Shown here: positions 16,739 to 25,828 of the stretch, piece after piece
How positions within the stretch are numbered: the first letter of the stretch is position 1
Layout of the letters: every line of letters begins with the position of its first letter
Program-made: the position numbers and the translations under genes
From: Mycobacterium sp.
GTDB lineage: Bacteria > Actinomycetota > Actinomycetes > Mycobacteriales > Mycobacteriaceae
Length of the DNA stretch: 64,000 bases
Reading direction: 5' to 3'
Assembly: GCA_025965895.1 (NCBI GenBank)
Contig: JAOPWC010000160.1
Location: 1 to 64,000, forward strand
Notes under the pieces: generated by a model
What the model saw: the letters and a program-made list of their open reading frames with translations, nothing else
Told to the model about the DNA's origin: nothing
Databases searched by the model: none

Positions 16739-16922
16739 ACCGAGACGGTCTCGACATCATGGTGGAGAGGACGGCTCAGTACGATAAGGGTCTTGTTGCA
16801 TACCGCTCAGGTAGCGGATGCGTGCGCCGCGCTGGTAGAAGAAAAGGTCTGCGCGAACGTCATGCGCCGCGATTTGCATGCGCTGACGCGCGACTACGAC
16901 TGAGTCGGAGGGCCGAACGGAC

Positions 16923-19124
16923 ATGAGTGACGGCGATAACGCCACTCCTGGACCTCGCCGCGCTTCCCGCGATGACGACAACCAATGGCTTACCCGAACA
17001 CCGCGACGGTCGATGGGTGCCACGCCGTGGGAGCGCAGCGGGATTTTCGCCGCTCCCCACCAGGTAGACAACGACTCCAACGGTGACGAAGGGCGGCCAC
17101 CCGAGGACGGCGACACCGGCACCGGAAACCACGCCGCCGACAGCAATGGTGTCTCCGTCGCGGATCTGATCGCCAAGGTCGGCGGGATCGAGACCAGGCG
17201 CAGCTCCGGCCACCGCGCCGAACCGGAGCCCGGAGAACCGCCCGCCGGGCCTCCGTGGCAGGAGAGGCAAGAAACGCAGGAGAGCCCGGCGGACGAGTGG
17301 CCGGCGCACGAGTGGGAGGAGCCCCACACCACCGACACTCCCGCGTACCTTTCGGACTTCCCCGACGTTTCCAGGGCCGACCTTTCCCGGCCCGACTTTC
17401 CCAGGCCCGACCTTTTTGGGGCCCATGCGCAGCCGCAGACGTGGCCTGACGAGGCGGATACCGCGATTTTGCCGATCACCGACCGTGTGCCGCCGGGGCG
17501 CATCGGCAAGCCGAGCGTCGCGTCCGAGCCGGCGCGGAAACACACGCGTGGTGCGATGATGGTGGCCGGCCGCGTCGCCGCCGCGCTGATCGCGGTGCTG
17601 GCGCTGTCGATGACCGGTTCCGCCTGGCAGTGGCAGGCCTCCAAGAACCAGCGCCTGAACACCATCGCGGCGCTCGACCCCAACTCCGGCGACGTCAAGG
17701 ACCCTGGCGCCCAGTACGGCGATGAGAACTTCCTGATCGTCGGCGTCGACAGCCGCGCAGGCGCCAACGGCGACATCGGGGCCGGCGACACCCAGGACGC
17801 CGGTGGTGCCCGGTCTGACACGGTGATACTCGTCAACATCCCGGCCAGCCGCAAACGCGTCGTGGCGATTTCGTTCCCGCGTGACCTGGCCATCGCGCCA
17901 CTGCAGTGCGAGGCCTGGAACTCCGACACCGCCAAGTACGGCCCGGTGTACGACGACAAGACCGGCACCTACGGCCCCGACCAGATCTACACGGAAACCA
18001 AGCTGAACTCCGCCTACTCGTTCGGCGGCCCGAAGTGCCTGGTGAAAGAGATCCAGAAACTCTCCGGGCTGTCGATCAACCGGTTCATGGCGACCGACTT
18101 CACAGGTTTCGCCAAGATGGTCGACGCGATGGGCGGCGTGGAGGTGTGCAGCACCACCCCGCTGGAGGACTACGAACTGGGCACGGTCCTTTCGAAGGCG
18201 GGGCGCCAGACCGTCGACGGACGCACCGCACTGAACTATGTGCGCGCGCGCCAGGTGACTACCGAGGTCAACGGCGACTACGGCCGCATCAAACGCCAGC
18301 AGCTGTTCTTGTCGTCGTTGCTGCGCGCAATGATCTCCCGCAACGTGTTCTTCAGCCTCAACAAGCTCGACAACGTCGTCAACACCTTCATCAACGACAG
18401 CTACGTCGACAATGTCCAGACCAAGGACCTCGTGGACCTCGGCCAGTCGCTGCAGGGCATCGCCGCCGGGCGGATCACCTTCCTGACGGTTCCCACCGGG
18501 CAGACCGACTCGGACGGCAACGAGCCACTGCGCGTGGATGACAACCGCGCGCTGTTCGACGCGATCATCAACGACGACCCGCTGCCCGGCGAGAACAACG
18601 CCAACGCGACAACCACGCCGACCACCAAGGACACACCAGAAGCCAGCAGCACCGCGCCGTCCGCATCGGCCCAGCCGCAGCCGGCCGACGGGACCGGCAG
18701 CACTCAGATGATGGACGCCGTGACAACCACGCCGCAGACGGTCACCGTGCACGTGTCCAACTCCACCGGCGAAACCGGTCTGGCCGCCACGGCAGCCGGC
18801 GAACTGCAGCAGCGCGGCTTCAAAGTGCTTTCACCAGATGACTATTCGGGTTCACTGAAGTCGACGACGGTGTTCTACTCGTCGGGCAACGAACAGGCGG
18901 CAGCGACTGTCGCATCGTCGTTCACCAACGCGCCGATGGAGAAGGCGGCGGGCATGGGTGATGTCGTGCAGGTCGTCCTGGGCCCCGACTTCGCGAGTGT
19001 CGGTCCCCCGGCGCCGAGCGGCTCCCCCGTGCAAGTACACATCACCCGCTCGACGAGCAGCCCTCCCACACGTCTGCCCCAGGATCTCAGCGTGACAAAC
19101 GCCGCCGACACCCGGTGCGAGTAG
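16923..19124 (+). CDS. LytR-CpsA-Psr (LCP) family protein with LytR_C domain
   Basis: 733 residues. A long, hydrophilic, Pro/Asp-rich cytoplasmic N-terminus (about 1-205) precedes one membrane span near 212-233 (MMVAGRVAAALIAVLALSMT). The LCP domain follows (NFLIVGVDSRAG, RSDTVILVNI, FPRDLAI, TDFTGFAKMVDAMGGVEVC, NYVRARQV), then a Thr/Pro-rich linker and a C-terminal LytR_C domain (VTVHVSNSTGETGLAATAAGELQQ, then GFKVLSPDDY). LCP enzymes transfer polymers such as arabinogalactan to peptidoglycan. It starts after GGAGG at 16907-16911. The last residues and stop lie in a 20-bp tandem repeat. Confidence 0.92.
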   Translation: MSDGDNATPGPRRASRDDDNQWLTRTPRRSMGATPWERSGIFAAPHQVDNDSNGDEGRPPEDGDTGTGNHAADSNGVSVADLIAKVGGIETRRSSGHRAEPEPGEPPAGPPWQERQETQESPADEWPAHEWEEPHTTDTPAYLSDFPDVSRADLSRPDFPRPDLFGAHAQPQTWPDEADTAILPITDRVPPGRIGKPSVASEPARKHTRGAMMVAGRVAAALIAVLALSMTGSAWQWQASKNQRLNTIAALDPNSGDVKDPGAQYGDENFLIVGVDSRAGANGDIGAGDTQDAGGARSDTVILVNIPASRKRVVAISFPRDLAIAPLQCEAWNSDTAKYGPVYDDKTGTYGPDQIYTETKLNSAYSFGGPKCLVKEIQKLSGLSINRFMATDFTGFAKMVDAMGGVEVCSTTPLEDYELGTVLSKAGRQTVDGRTALNYVRARQVTTEVNGDYGRIKRQQLFLSSLLRAMISRNVFFSLNKLDNVVNTFINDSYVDNVQTKDLVDLGQSLQGIAAGRITFLTVPTGQTDSDGNEPLRVDDNRALFDAIINDDPLPGENNANATTTPTTKDTPEASSTAPSASAQPQPADGTGSTQMMDAVTTTPQTVTVHVSNSTGETGLAATAAGELQQRGFKVLSPDDYSGSLKSTTVFYSSGNEQAAATVASSFTNAPMEKAAGMGDVVQVVLGPDFASVGPPAPSGSPVQVHITRSTSSPPTRLPQDLSVTNAADTRCE

Positions 19125-19190
19125 CCGACACCCGGTGTGAGTAGCCGACACCCGGGGCGAGACGCCGACACCTGGTGCGAGTAGCCGACA
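19104..19190. repeat. 20-bp tandem repeat (about 4.3 copies) spanning a stop codon
   Basis: Units starting GCCGACACCCGGTGCGAGTA recur at 19104, 19124, 19144, 19164 and 19184. The TAG of the LCP gene (19122-19124) is the end of the first unit and is repeated downstream; because 20 is not a multiple of 3, these stops fall in more than one frame. Confidence 0.9.
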
Positions 19191-19267
19191 GCGGTCGAGC
19201 GGCATTCACCGTGAGTTCACTCGTCGCATCGTGACCTGCCGAGGAATTAGCCCGTAGGGTGGCCCGT

Positions 19268-19948
19268 ATGCGGACCGCCTACCACGAACAACTTGACGCA
19301 CTGACCGGGCAGATCGCCGCGATGTGCGGTATGGCGGGGGCCGCGATGGAACGCGCCACCCAGGCGTTGCTGCAGGCCGACCTGGTGCTTGCCGAACAGG
19401 TGATCAGCGACCACGACCGGGTGATCAGCGCCGGGGCACGTGCCGAGGAAGCGGCGTTCGTCTTGCTGGCCCTGCAGGCACCGGTTGCCGGTGATCTGCG
19501 CGCCGTGGTGACGTCGATCCAGAACGTCGCCGACGTCGACCGGATGGGGGCCTTGGCGTTGCATGTCGCCAAGATTGCGCGGCGCCGTCACCCTCAGCAC
19601 GCCCTGCCCGAGGAGGTCAACGGCTACTTCGCCGAAATGGGCCGGGTGGCAGTCGAACTCGGCAACACGGCGCAAGAGGTCCTGCTCTCCCGAGACCCGG
19701 AGAAGGCGGCTCATCTGCGCGATGAGGACGACGCGATGGACGACCTGCACCGGCACCTGTTCTCGGTGCTGATGCATCGCGACTGGAAGCACGGGGTCAC
19801 CGCCGCGGTCGATGTGACGTTGCTGAGCCGTTTCTACGAGCGGTTCGCAGACCACGCCGTCGAGATCGGCCGCCGCGTCATCTTCCAGGTGACGGGGACG
19901 ATGCCCGAAGACGACAACATGTCGGCAGCCAACGTGAACCCGCGTTAG
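19268..19948 (+). CDS. phoU: Phosphate-signalling protein PhoU/PhoY2
   Basis: 226 residues from ATG 19268, with AGGGTGG just upstream; a GTG at 19259 is also in frame. It has two PhoU helical repeats with the metal-binding patterns, for example AVVTSIQNVADVDRMGALALHVAKIA and TLLSRFYERFADHAVEIGRRV. PhoU represses the Pho response when phosphate is plentiful by contacting the Pst importer and the sensor kinase. The pstSCAB operon lies about 2 kb away on the other strand. It converges with the oxidoreductase gene and their stops overlap by 4 bp. Confidence 0.93.
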   Translation: MRTAYHEQLDALTGQIAAMCGMAGAAMERATQALLQADLVLAEQVISDHDRVISAGARAEEAAFVLLALQAPVAGDLRAVVTSIQNVADVDRMGALALHVAKIARRRHPQHALPEEVNGYFAEMGRVAVELGNTAQEVLLSRDPEKAAHLRDEDDAMDDLHRHLFSVLMHRDWKHGVTAAVDVTLLSRFYERFADHAVEIGRRVIFQVTGTMPEDDNMSAANVNPR

Positions 19949-20871
19949 GGCCGCAGCACGATCTTTCCCCTGGTGTGCCGCTGCTCGAGCGCGCGGTACG
20001 CGTCCTGCACGTCGTCGAGTGAAAATACCTGTGCTATCGGAACTTCCAGCTCACCTGCCGCGACCGAGGCGGCGAGTTCGGCGAGCACGTCAGCGTCCGA
20101 CGCGTCCGCGTTGCCGGCGGTCGGAACCCCGAACTCCGACGCGGCGGGAAAGTCGATGATCGTGTCCACCCGGTCGGGGGCTACTCCGAGTTCGGTGATG
20201 GCGAGTTCGACGTATCCGCCGCCGAACAAATCCAGAAATGCGTCGATCCGGCCGTCCGGCGCGGCCGCGCGCAGCCGGTTGGCGAGGTCGTCACCGTAGT
20301 TGACCGGAATCACGCCGTGTGCGGTGAGCCAGTCGTCGTTCGACGGGCCGGCGATGCCCACGACGGTCGCACCGGCTCGCCTGGCAAGCTGCACCGCGAT
20401 GGTGCCCACCCCGCCCGCAGCCCCGGCGACCGCGACGGTGTCGCCGGGCTTCAACTCGACGGAGCGGACAGCGGCGTAGGCCGTGGTGCCCGCGACGAAC
20501 AGGGCGCCGGCCACTTCCCACGGCACTTCCGGCGGCTTGGCGGTGAGCTGGTTCGCCGGCACCACCACGTATTCGGCCTGACTGGAGCGATCCTCGCTGA
20601 AGCCGAGGACTTCGTCACCCTCGTTGAACGCATCGACGCCGGCGCCAACCTCCGCTACCACACCCGCAAGGTCACTGCCCTGCCCCGACGGAAACGTGCC
20701 GGGAAACATGTCGTGCAGAGCGCCCTTGCGGATCATGGCCTCGCCGGGATTGATTCCCGCCGCCTTGACCTCGACGAGCACCTGCCCCTCGCCGGGCGTG
20801 GGTCGCGGAACGTCGCGCACCTCGAGCACGTCGATCCCGCCGTACTTATCGAATTTCACGGCTTTACTCAT
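19945..20871 (-). CDS. NADP-dependent quinone oxidoreductase / zinc-independent MDR protein
   Basis: 308 residues from ATG 20871 (MSKAVKFDKYGGIDVLEV). The MDR fold is clear: GroES-like N-half (VKAAGINPGEAMIRKG, GSDLAGVVAEVG), then a Rossmann half with GDTVAVAGAAGGVGTIAVQLA, and the usual C-terminal HTRGKIVLRP. Zinc ligands are absent, as in quinone oxidoreductases. It is not obviously linked to the phosphate genes around it. Confidence 0.9.
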   Translation of the reverse strand: MSKAVKFDKYGGIDVLEVRDVPRPTPGEGQVLVEVKAAGINPGEAMIRKGALHDMFPGTFPSGQGSDLAGVVAEVGAGVDAFNEGDEVLGFSEDRSSQAEYVVVPANQLTAKPPEVPWEVAGALFVAGTTAYAAVRSVELKPGDTVAVAGAAGGVGTIAVQLARRAGATVVGIAGPSNDDWLTAHGVIPVNYGDDLANRLRAAAPDGRIDAFLDLFGGGYVELAITELGVAPDRVDTIIDFPAASEFGVPTAGNADASDADVLAELAASVAAGELEVPIAQVFSLDDVQDAYRALEQRHTRGKIVLRP

Positions 20872-20934
20872 GGGATGTACGACCCCGGCAACGGGCGTCC
20901 TATTCCCGACAGACAATGAGTTCCCGACGCGCCG

Positions 20935-21699
20935 TCAGCGCTGAGCACAGATCGACGGCGCGAGTCGGTAGCCGGCTCCGCGGATGGTGCGGATGAACTC
21001 GCCGTGTTCGTGATCCTCGCCGAGCTTCTCGCGAAGCCGCTTGACATGCACCGCGACCGTGTTGGTTTCCGACGGGCGCCCCCACACGGCGCGGCTGATC
21101 TCCTGGCTGCTGGCCACTTTCCCGCGCCGCTGGATCAAGAAGATCAGCAGTTCGAGCTCACGCTGGGTCAGTTGGATGTCCCTGCCGCGCACGCGTGTTT
21201 CGTATCCGCGCCGATCCACCTCTATCGGGCCTGCGGTGAACACCGCGGGCGGGTCGCTGGAGCGCGTTGCGCCGTGCAGCGCGAACGGCGCGATCGCCGT
21301 GATCTGGTACGGCCGGGCGACGACGGCGGACGCACCGGCAGCCAGCGCCTGCCGGGCCAGATCCTGTTCGCCCTGTGCCGCACCGATCAGGATCGGCAAC
21401 GCCAGACGTGTGCGGACCGCCGCGGCGATGCCGGCAGCGCCCACCGTATCGGTTCGAGCGGCGACGACGAGCACGTCAGCCGGCCCGGCGCCGACGGCGA
21501 GCAGCGCCTCAGCGCCGTCACGGCACCAGGTTGTCGCCAGCCCGCGCCCGGCGGCGTCGTCGATCAACCGCGACGCGATGGCCGAGTCGGCGTCGACAAG
21601 AACCAAGGTACTGCCTGGTGCCGCTACTTTCGCGTGATGTTCGCCCGGACCGCTCGACGTATCCGCCCGCCGCACCTCCACGGTCAAATCGCCGACCAC
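20935..21699 (-). CDS. Atypical OmpR/PhoB-type regulator beside pstB
   Basis: 254 residues from GTG 21699 (a GTG at 21681 is possible). The C-terminal winged helix is clear: LTQRELELLIFLIQRRGKVA, SSQEISRAVWG, NTVAVHVKRLREKLG, FIRTIRGAGYRLAP. The N-terminal receiver-like domain (STLVLVDADSAIASRLIDDA, ADVLVVAARTD) lacks an Asp at the usual phosphoacceptor place, reading AAR instead, so it is probably phosphorylation-independent. It lies just downstream of pstB on the same strand, but the 53-bp gap leaves co-transcription open. A link to phosphate control is inference. Confidence 0.82.
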   Translation of the reverse strand: MVGDLTVEVRRADTSSGPGEHHAKVAAPGSTLVLVDADSAIASRLIDDAAGRGLATTWCRDGAEALLAVGAGPADVLVVAARTDTVGAAGIAAAVRTRLALPILIGAAQGEQDLARQALAAGASAVVARPYQITAIAPFALHGATRSSDPPAVFTAGPIEVDRRGYETRVRGRDIQLTQRELELLIFLIQRRGKVASSQEISRAVWGRPSETNTVAVHVKRLREKLGEDHEHGEFIRTIRGAGYRLAPSICAQR

Positions 21700-21752
21700 C
21701 TTTCTCGAAAGAGTGAGCCAAAGCTTTTGTGCCCCAGGCGTTTTCGGTGCGA

Positions 21753-22529
21753 TCAGCCGAACCGGCCCGAGATGTAGTCTTCGGTGGCCTTCTGGCTCGG
21801 GTTGGAGAACATCTTCTCGGTGTCGTCGATCTCGATCAGCCGGCCCGGTTTACCGGTGGCTTCCAGGTTGAAGAACGCGGTCTGATCGCTCACGCGCGCG
21901 GCCTGCTGCATGTTGTGCGTGACGATCACGATGGTGAAGTCCAGTTTGAGTTCGGCGATCAGGTCTTCGATCGCGAGGGTGGAGATCGGGTCGAGCGCCG
22001 AGCAGGGCTCGTCCATCAGCAGCACGTCGGGCTGCACGGCGATCGCGCGGGCTATGCAGAGGCGTTGCTGCTGGCCACCGGACAGCCCGCCGCCGGGCTT
22101 GTCGAGCCGGTCCTTGACTTCATTCCACAGGTTCGCGCCCTTCAGTGACCGCTCGGCTACCTCGTCGAGCGTCTTGCGGCCGCGCACGCCCTGCAGTTTG
22201 AGCCCGGCGACCACGTTGTCTTTGATCGACATGGTGGGAAAGGGGTTGGGCCGCTGGAAGACCATGCCGATGGTCCTGCGCACACTGACCGGGTCGACGC
22301 CCGGCGCGTAGATGTTTTCGCTGTCGAGCAGCACGGAACCCTCGACCCGGGCACCGGGGATGACCTCGTGCATCCGGTTCAGCGACCGCAGCACGGTGGA
22401 TTTCCCGCATCCGGAGGGGCCGATGAACGCGGTCACGTTGCGCGGCGGCACGGCCAGCGTGACATCGGCGACAGCCTGGAAACTTCCGTAATAGATGTTG
22501 ACGTCTTTGAGGTCGAGGCGTTTGGCCAT
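21753..22529 (-). CDS. pstB: Phosphate ABC transporter ATPase PstB (PhoT)
   Basis: 258 residues, the normal PstB size. Walker A is GPSGCGKST, the Q-loop lies in MVFQRPNPFP, the signature is LSGGQQQRLCIARA, Walker B with catalytic Glu is VLLMDEPCSALDP, and the switch His is in VTHNMQQAARV. The specificity-type features (NIYYGSFQAV, ATEDYISGRFG) are those of PstB. It is last in the pstSCAB operon, 16 bp after pstA. It powers high-affinity phosphate import. Confidence 0.97.
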   Translation of the reverse strand: MAKRLDLKDVNIYYGSFQAVADVTLAVPPRNVTAFIGPSGCGKSTVLRSLNRMHEVIPGARVEGSVLLDSENIYAPGVDPVSVRRTIGMVFQRPNPFPTMSIKDNVVAGLKLQGVRGRKTLDEVAERSLKGANLWNEVKDRLDKPGGGLSGGQQQRLCIARAIAVQPDVLLMDEPCSALDPISTLAIEDLIAELKLDFTIVIVTHNMQQAARVSDQTAFFNLEATGKPGRLIEIDDTEKMFSNPSQKATEDYISGRFG

Positions 22530-22545
22530 GGCTATTCCTGTCGGA

Positions 22546-23448
22546 TCAACGTCGGGCTGTCAAAATACGGGTCGCCAGCGCGGCGAGCAGGTTGAGGACC
22601 GCTACCACGATGATCAGTGTCAGAGCAGCACCCCAGATCCGCAGGAAGCCGGCGTGTTGCGGATTGGTGAGTTCGGTGTAGATCAGAAGTGGCAGCGACG
22701 CCATGTTGCCGTGGAAGATGTCGAAATTGATTGACCGGCTGTAGCCGACGAGCACCAGAACAGGTGCGGTTTCCCCGATTACCCGCGCGATCGCCAGCAG
22801 GATCCCCGAGATGATGCCGGGCAGCGCAGTCGGCACGACGATCCGGACGATGGTCTTCCATTTCGGAACACCCAAGGCGTAACTGGCTTCTCGGAGTTCG
22901 TCGGGCACCAGCTTGAGCATTTCCTCGGTGTTGCGCACCACCACGGGCAACATCAGCAAGACCAACGCGAGTGCCACCGCGAACGCGCTCTGCTCGAAGC
23001 CCAGGGTCGCGATCCAGAGGCTGAAGATGAACAGAGCGGCCACGATTGACGGCACACCGGCGAGAACGTCGACCATGAACGTCGTCGCGCGGGCCAGTGG
23101 TCCCGCGCCGTATTCGACCAGGTATACCGCCGCCATCAAGCCAAGTGGCACGGCCAGGATCGCGGCCACGCCGGCCTGCACCAGCGTTCCGTAGAGCGCG
23201 TGGTATATCCCGCCGGAGAACTGCTCGGGCAGCACACCTTGCAGCGAGTGTGTCCACCAGCCCTGCCGGGTGACCGCGTACCACCCTCTTTCGATGACGA
23301 TCCACAGCACCCACACCAGCGGCACCATCGCAATGGCGAACGCGGTCAAAAACAGCACGGTCGCGATGTTGTTCTTGATGCGCCGCGCGACGCTGACGGG
23401 ATAGAACGTCGGTCCTTTGACAGGCCGGTCCAACGCTGCAGTTGTCAT
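22546..23448 (-). CDS. pstA: Phosphate ABC transporter permease PstA
   Basis: 300 residues with about six membrane spans. The permease EAA-like loop (REASYALGVPKWKTIVRIVVPTALPGIISG) and the PstA-type IYHALYGTLVQAG segment are present. The ATG overlaps the pstC TGA (ATGA), so the two permeases are translationally coupled and should form the channel heterodimer. Confidence 0.95.
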   Translation of the reverse strand: MTTAALDRPVKGPTFYPVSVARRIKNNIATVLFLTAFAIAMVPLVWVLWIVIERGWYAVTRQGWWTHSLQGVLPEQFSGGIYHALYGTLVQAGVAAILAVPLGLMAAVYLVEYGAGPLARATTFMVDVLAGVPSIVAALFIFSLWIATLGFEQSAFAVALALVLLMLPVVVRNTEEMLKLVPDELREASYALGVPKWKTIVRIVVPTALPGIISGILLAIARVIGETAPVLVLVGYSRSINFDIFHGNMASLPLLIYTELTNPQHAGFLRIWGAALTLIIVVAVLNLLAALATRILTARR

Positions 23449-24497
23449 GTGTTCACCCTTCCGCCGGCGACGGCGCGGGCGGCGGCGTTGACGACGAACG
23501 TCAGCGCGAACAACACGAAGCCCGCGGCGATGTAGGCGCCCGTCGGCAGTGGAGCACTGAACTCCGCTGCCGCGGAGGCGATCTTGGAGGCGAACGTGTA
23601 GCCGCCGTCGAACAGCGACCAGTTCCCGGCCTTGGCGGCCGACCGCAAAATGATCAGCACCGCAACGGTTTCACCGAGCGCCCGGCCCAGACCCAGCATT
23701 GACGCCGCGATGACACCGCTGCGCCCGAACGGCAACACTGTCGTCCGCACGACTTCCCACTTGGTCGCACCGAGGGCCTGGGCGGCCTCGATGTGCGCGA
23801 GTGGGGTCTGCCGGAACACTTCCCGCGACACCGACGTGATGATCGGCAGGATCATGACAGCCAGCACGACCCCGGCCGTGAAGATGGTGCCACCGCCCGC
23901 CAGCGACACGTTGCCGGTCTTGAAGAGGAACAGCCAGCCCAGGTGGTTGTTGAGCCAGGTGGTGATCGGCTCGAGTTGCGGCGCGAGTACGAAGATCCCC
24001 CACAGCCCGAAGACGATCGACGGGACTGCGGCGAGCAGATCGACCATTGCGCTGAACGGCCGCGACAGCCGCTTCGGCGAGTATTGGGTCAGGAAAATGG
24101 CGATCCCGACCGACACCGGCACGGCCAACGCCAGGGCGAACACCGAGCTCAGCACCGTCACCATGAACAGGTCCCGGATACCGAACCGAAGGTTGGTCGC
24201 GTCGGTGGTGTCGAACTGGGCGCTGGTGAAAAAGTTCGCGTGGTTGATCCGCAGCGACGGGACCGCACGGATCAACAGGAAGATCGCGATCAGCACGATC
24301 GCGATCACGATCGTCGAGCCGGCGGCGATCGCGACACCCTTGAACAGTCGGTCCCCCAGCCGCCCCGTTCCGCCCCCGGTCGCCTTCGGCGTCGGCGTCG
24401 GCCCGGTCGGTTCAATCATGCCGGGAATTGGGCCGCCGCCCAGGGGCGCCGCGCTTGGCGACGCCCCCGGGGGCCGGATTTCCGGTGTCAGGGCCAT
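23445..24497 (-). CDS. pstC: Phosphate ABC transporter permease PstC
   Basis: 350 residues. A Pro/Gly-rich cytoplasmic N-terminus of about 45 residues precedes six spans. The EAA loop is HIEAAQALGATKWEVVRTTVLP, and the PstC-type VPSIVFGLWGIFVLAP is present. It starts 12 bp after pstS and overlaps pstA. Together with PstA it forms the phosphate channel. Confidence 0.95.
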   Translation of the reverse strand: MALTPEIRPPGASPSAAPLGGGPIPGMIEPTGPTPTPKATGGGTGRLGDRLFKGVAIAAGSTIVIAIVLIAIFLLIRAVPSLRINHANFFTSAQFDTTDATNLRFGIRDLFMVTVLSSVFALALAVPVSVGIAIFLTQYSPKRLSRPFSAMVDLLAAVPSIVFGLWGIFVLAPQLEPITTWLNNHLGWLFLFKTGNVSLAGGGTIFTAGVVLAVMILPIITSVSREVFRQTPLAHIEAAQALGATKWEVVRTTVLPFGRSGVIAASMLGLGRALGETVAVLIILRSAAKAGNWSLFDGGYTFASKIASAAAEFSAPLPTGAYIAAGFVLFALTFVVNAAARAVAGGRVNT

Positions 24498-24509
24498 GGC
24501 GACCTCGGA

Positions 24510-25658
24510 TCACGTAATGGAGTTGACGGCCGTGGATAGTTTCGGCATGAACTCGGCCGGGATCGGGACGTAGCCGTTGTCGGCCAATCCGTTTTGGCCC
24601 GGACCGGTAGCGGCCTGCAGGAAGGCTTTCACCGCCGTGCCGGTAGCCGCATCGGGGTACTTCGAGCAGACGATCTCATAGGTCGCCAGCACGATCGGGT
24701 ACGCGCCGGGCTGCGACGGCTTGTAGAACGACGCGGTGTCCAGCACCAGGTCGTTGGGTCCGCCTGGGCCGCCCTTGATCGTTGCACCGGCAATCGTCTT
24801 GCCGGCCGTATCGGGCGTGATGTCGACCGGATCGGGGCCCGCCGAGGTGATGATCTTTGCCCACTTGAGGTTCTGCGCCTTGGCGAACGACCACTCGTTG
24901 TAGGTGATCGCACCGTCGGTGTTCTTGATCGCCGCCGACGTGCCGTCGTTACCCTTGGCGCCCTCGCCGACCCCGCCGTTGAACGTCTTGCCGGCGCCCT
25001 TAGTCCACGCACCATCGGACGCGACGGTGAGGTACTGCTGGAAGTTGTCGGTGGTGCCGGACTGGTCGCTGCGGAAAACCACATGAATTGGCTCCGAGGG
25101 CAGGTTCGCGTTGGCGTTGAGGCCCTTGATCGCCGGATCATCCCAGGTGGTGATGGCGCCGCTGAATATCTTCGCCAACGTCGGGCCGTCCAACGCCAGC
25201 GAGTCGACGCCCTTGACGTTGTAGGTGACCGCGATCGGACCGAACACCGCCGGCAGGTCCAACGCCGGCGACCCGCACCGCTGCTGGGCCTTGTCGGTCT
25301 CGCCCTTCGTGGGATTCAGCGGCACGTCGGATCCGCCGAAATCGGTTTGGTTTCCGGTGAACTCGCTCACACCGGCACCGGAACCGTTTGCCGTGTAGTT
25401 GAGTGTCTGCCCCGAGCAGGCCTGCTCGAAGGCGTTGACAAAGCGGGTCATCGCGTTGGCCTGCGCGGTGGAGCCGCTGGCCTTCAGGGTCTTCTTGCCC
25501 CCGCAGCTCACTTGCGCCGCCGACGATGCGCCGGACGTCGCGCTGGAACCCGACGAGGAAGAGGAGGATGAGGTGTTGCTGTTGCTGCCGCACGCCGATA
25601 TCACCAAAGCACTCGCCGCCAGCAGGCTTAGCGCAGCGCCAGGTCGGTTGAGCTTCAC
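24510..25658 (-). CDS. pstS: Phosphate-binding lipoprotein PstS
   Basis: 382 residues. Lipoprotein signal MKLNRPGAALSLLAASALVI ends at the lipobox ISAC with Cys23, followed by a Ser-rich linker. The phosphate-binding signature is visible (KASGSTAQANAM, NGSGAGVSEF, FGGSDVPL, FRSDQSGTTDNFQQYL). It captures phosphate at the outer membrane face and delivers it to PstCA. First gene of the operon, with a 170-bp upstream region that includes a Pho-box-like direct repeat. Confidence 0.96.
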   Translation of the reverse strand: MKLNRPGAALSLLAASALVISACGSNSNTSSSSSSSGSSATSGASSAAQVSCGGKKTLKASGSTAQANAMTRFVNAFEQACSGQTLNYTANGSGAGVSEFTGNQTDFGGSDVPLNPTKGETDKAQQRCGSPALDLPAVFGPIAVTYNVKGVDSLALDGPTLAKIFSGAITTWDDPAIKGLNANANLPSEPIHVVFRSDQSGTTDNFQQYLTVASDGAWTKGAGKTFNGGVGEGAKGNDGTSAAIKNTDGAITYNEWSFAKAQNLKWAKIITSAGPDPVDITPDTAGKTIAGATIKGGPGGPNDLVLDTASFYKPSQPGAYPIVLATYEIVCSKYPDAATGTAVKAFLQAATGPGQNGLADNGYVPIPAEFMPKLSTAVNSIT

Positions 25659-25765
25659 GTAGCTCCTTCAACAGTCAGGGTGACGACTGCGAACTTCTTC
25701 GCCACCAGGTTGGGGCCGAGCCACGGAACATTCCCGTGGAGCAGGTCAGTCGCTGCTCGGCCCAG

Positions 25766-25820
25766 AACCTAGGTGTCGACTGTGAATTGCCTACCCCGAC
25801 AAGATGAACGGAAGATGAAC
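25766..25820 (-). promoter_or_regulatory. pstS promoter region with Pho/RegX3-box-like direct repeat
   Basis: Reading the minus strand, GTTCATCTT occurs twice with an 11-bp period (25812-25820 and 25801-25809), the layout of PhoB-family operators. A -10-like TAGGTT (complement of 25766-25771) lies about 30 bp downstream, and pstS starts at 25658. Binding by the RegX3 response regulator is inference from the known control of mycobacterial pst genes. Confidence 0.6.
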
Positions 25821-25828
25821 CGGCCAAC

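Noticed and set aside
16860..18752. 630-codon minus-strand frame opposite the LCP gene
   Set aside because: Composition is Arg/Gly/Val-rich with no motif; the plus strand carries complete LCP and LytR_C signatures.
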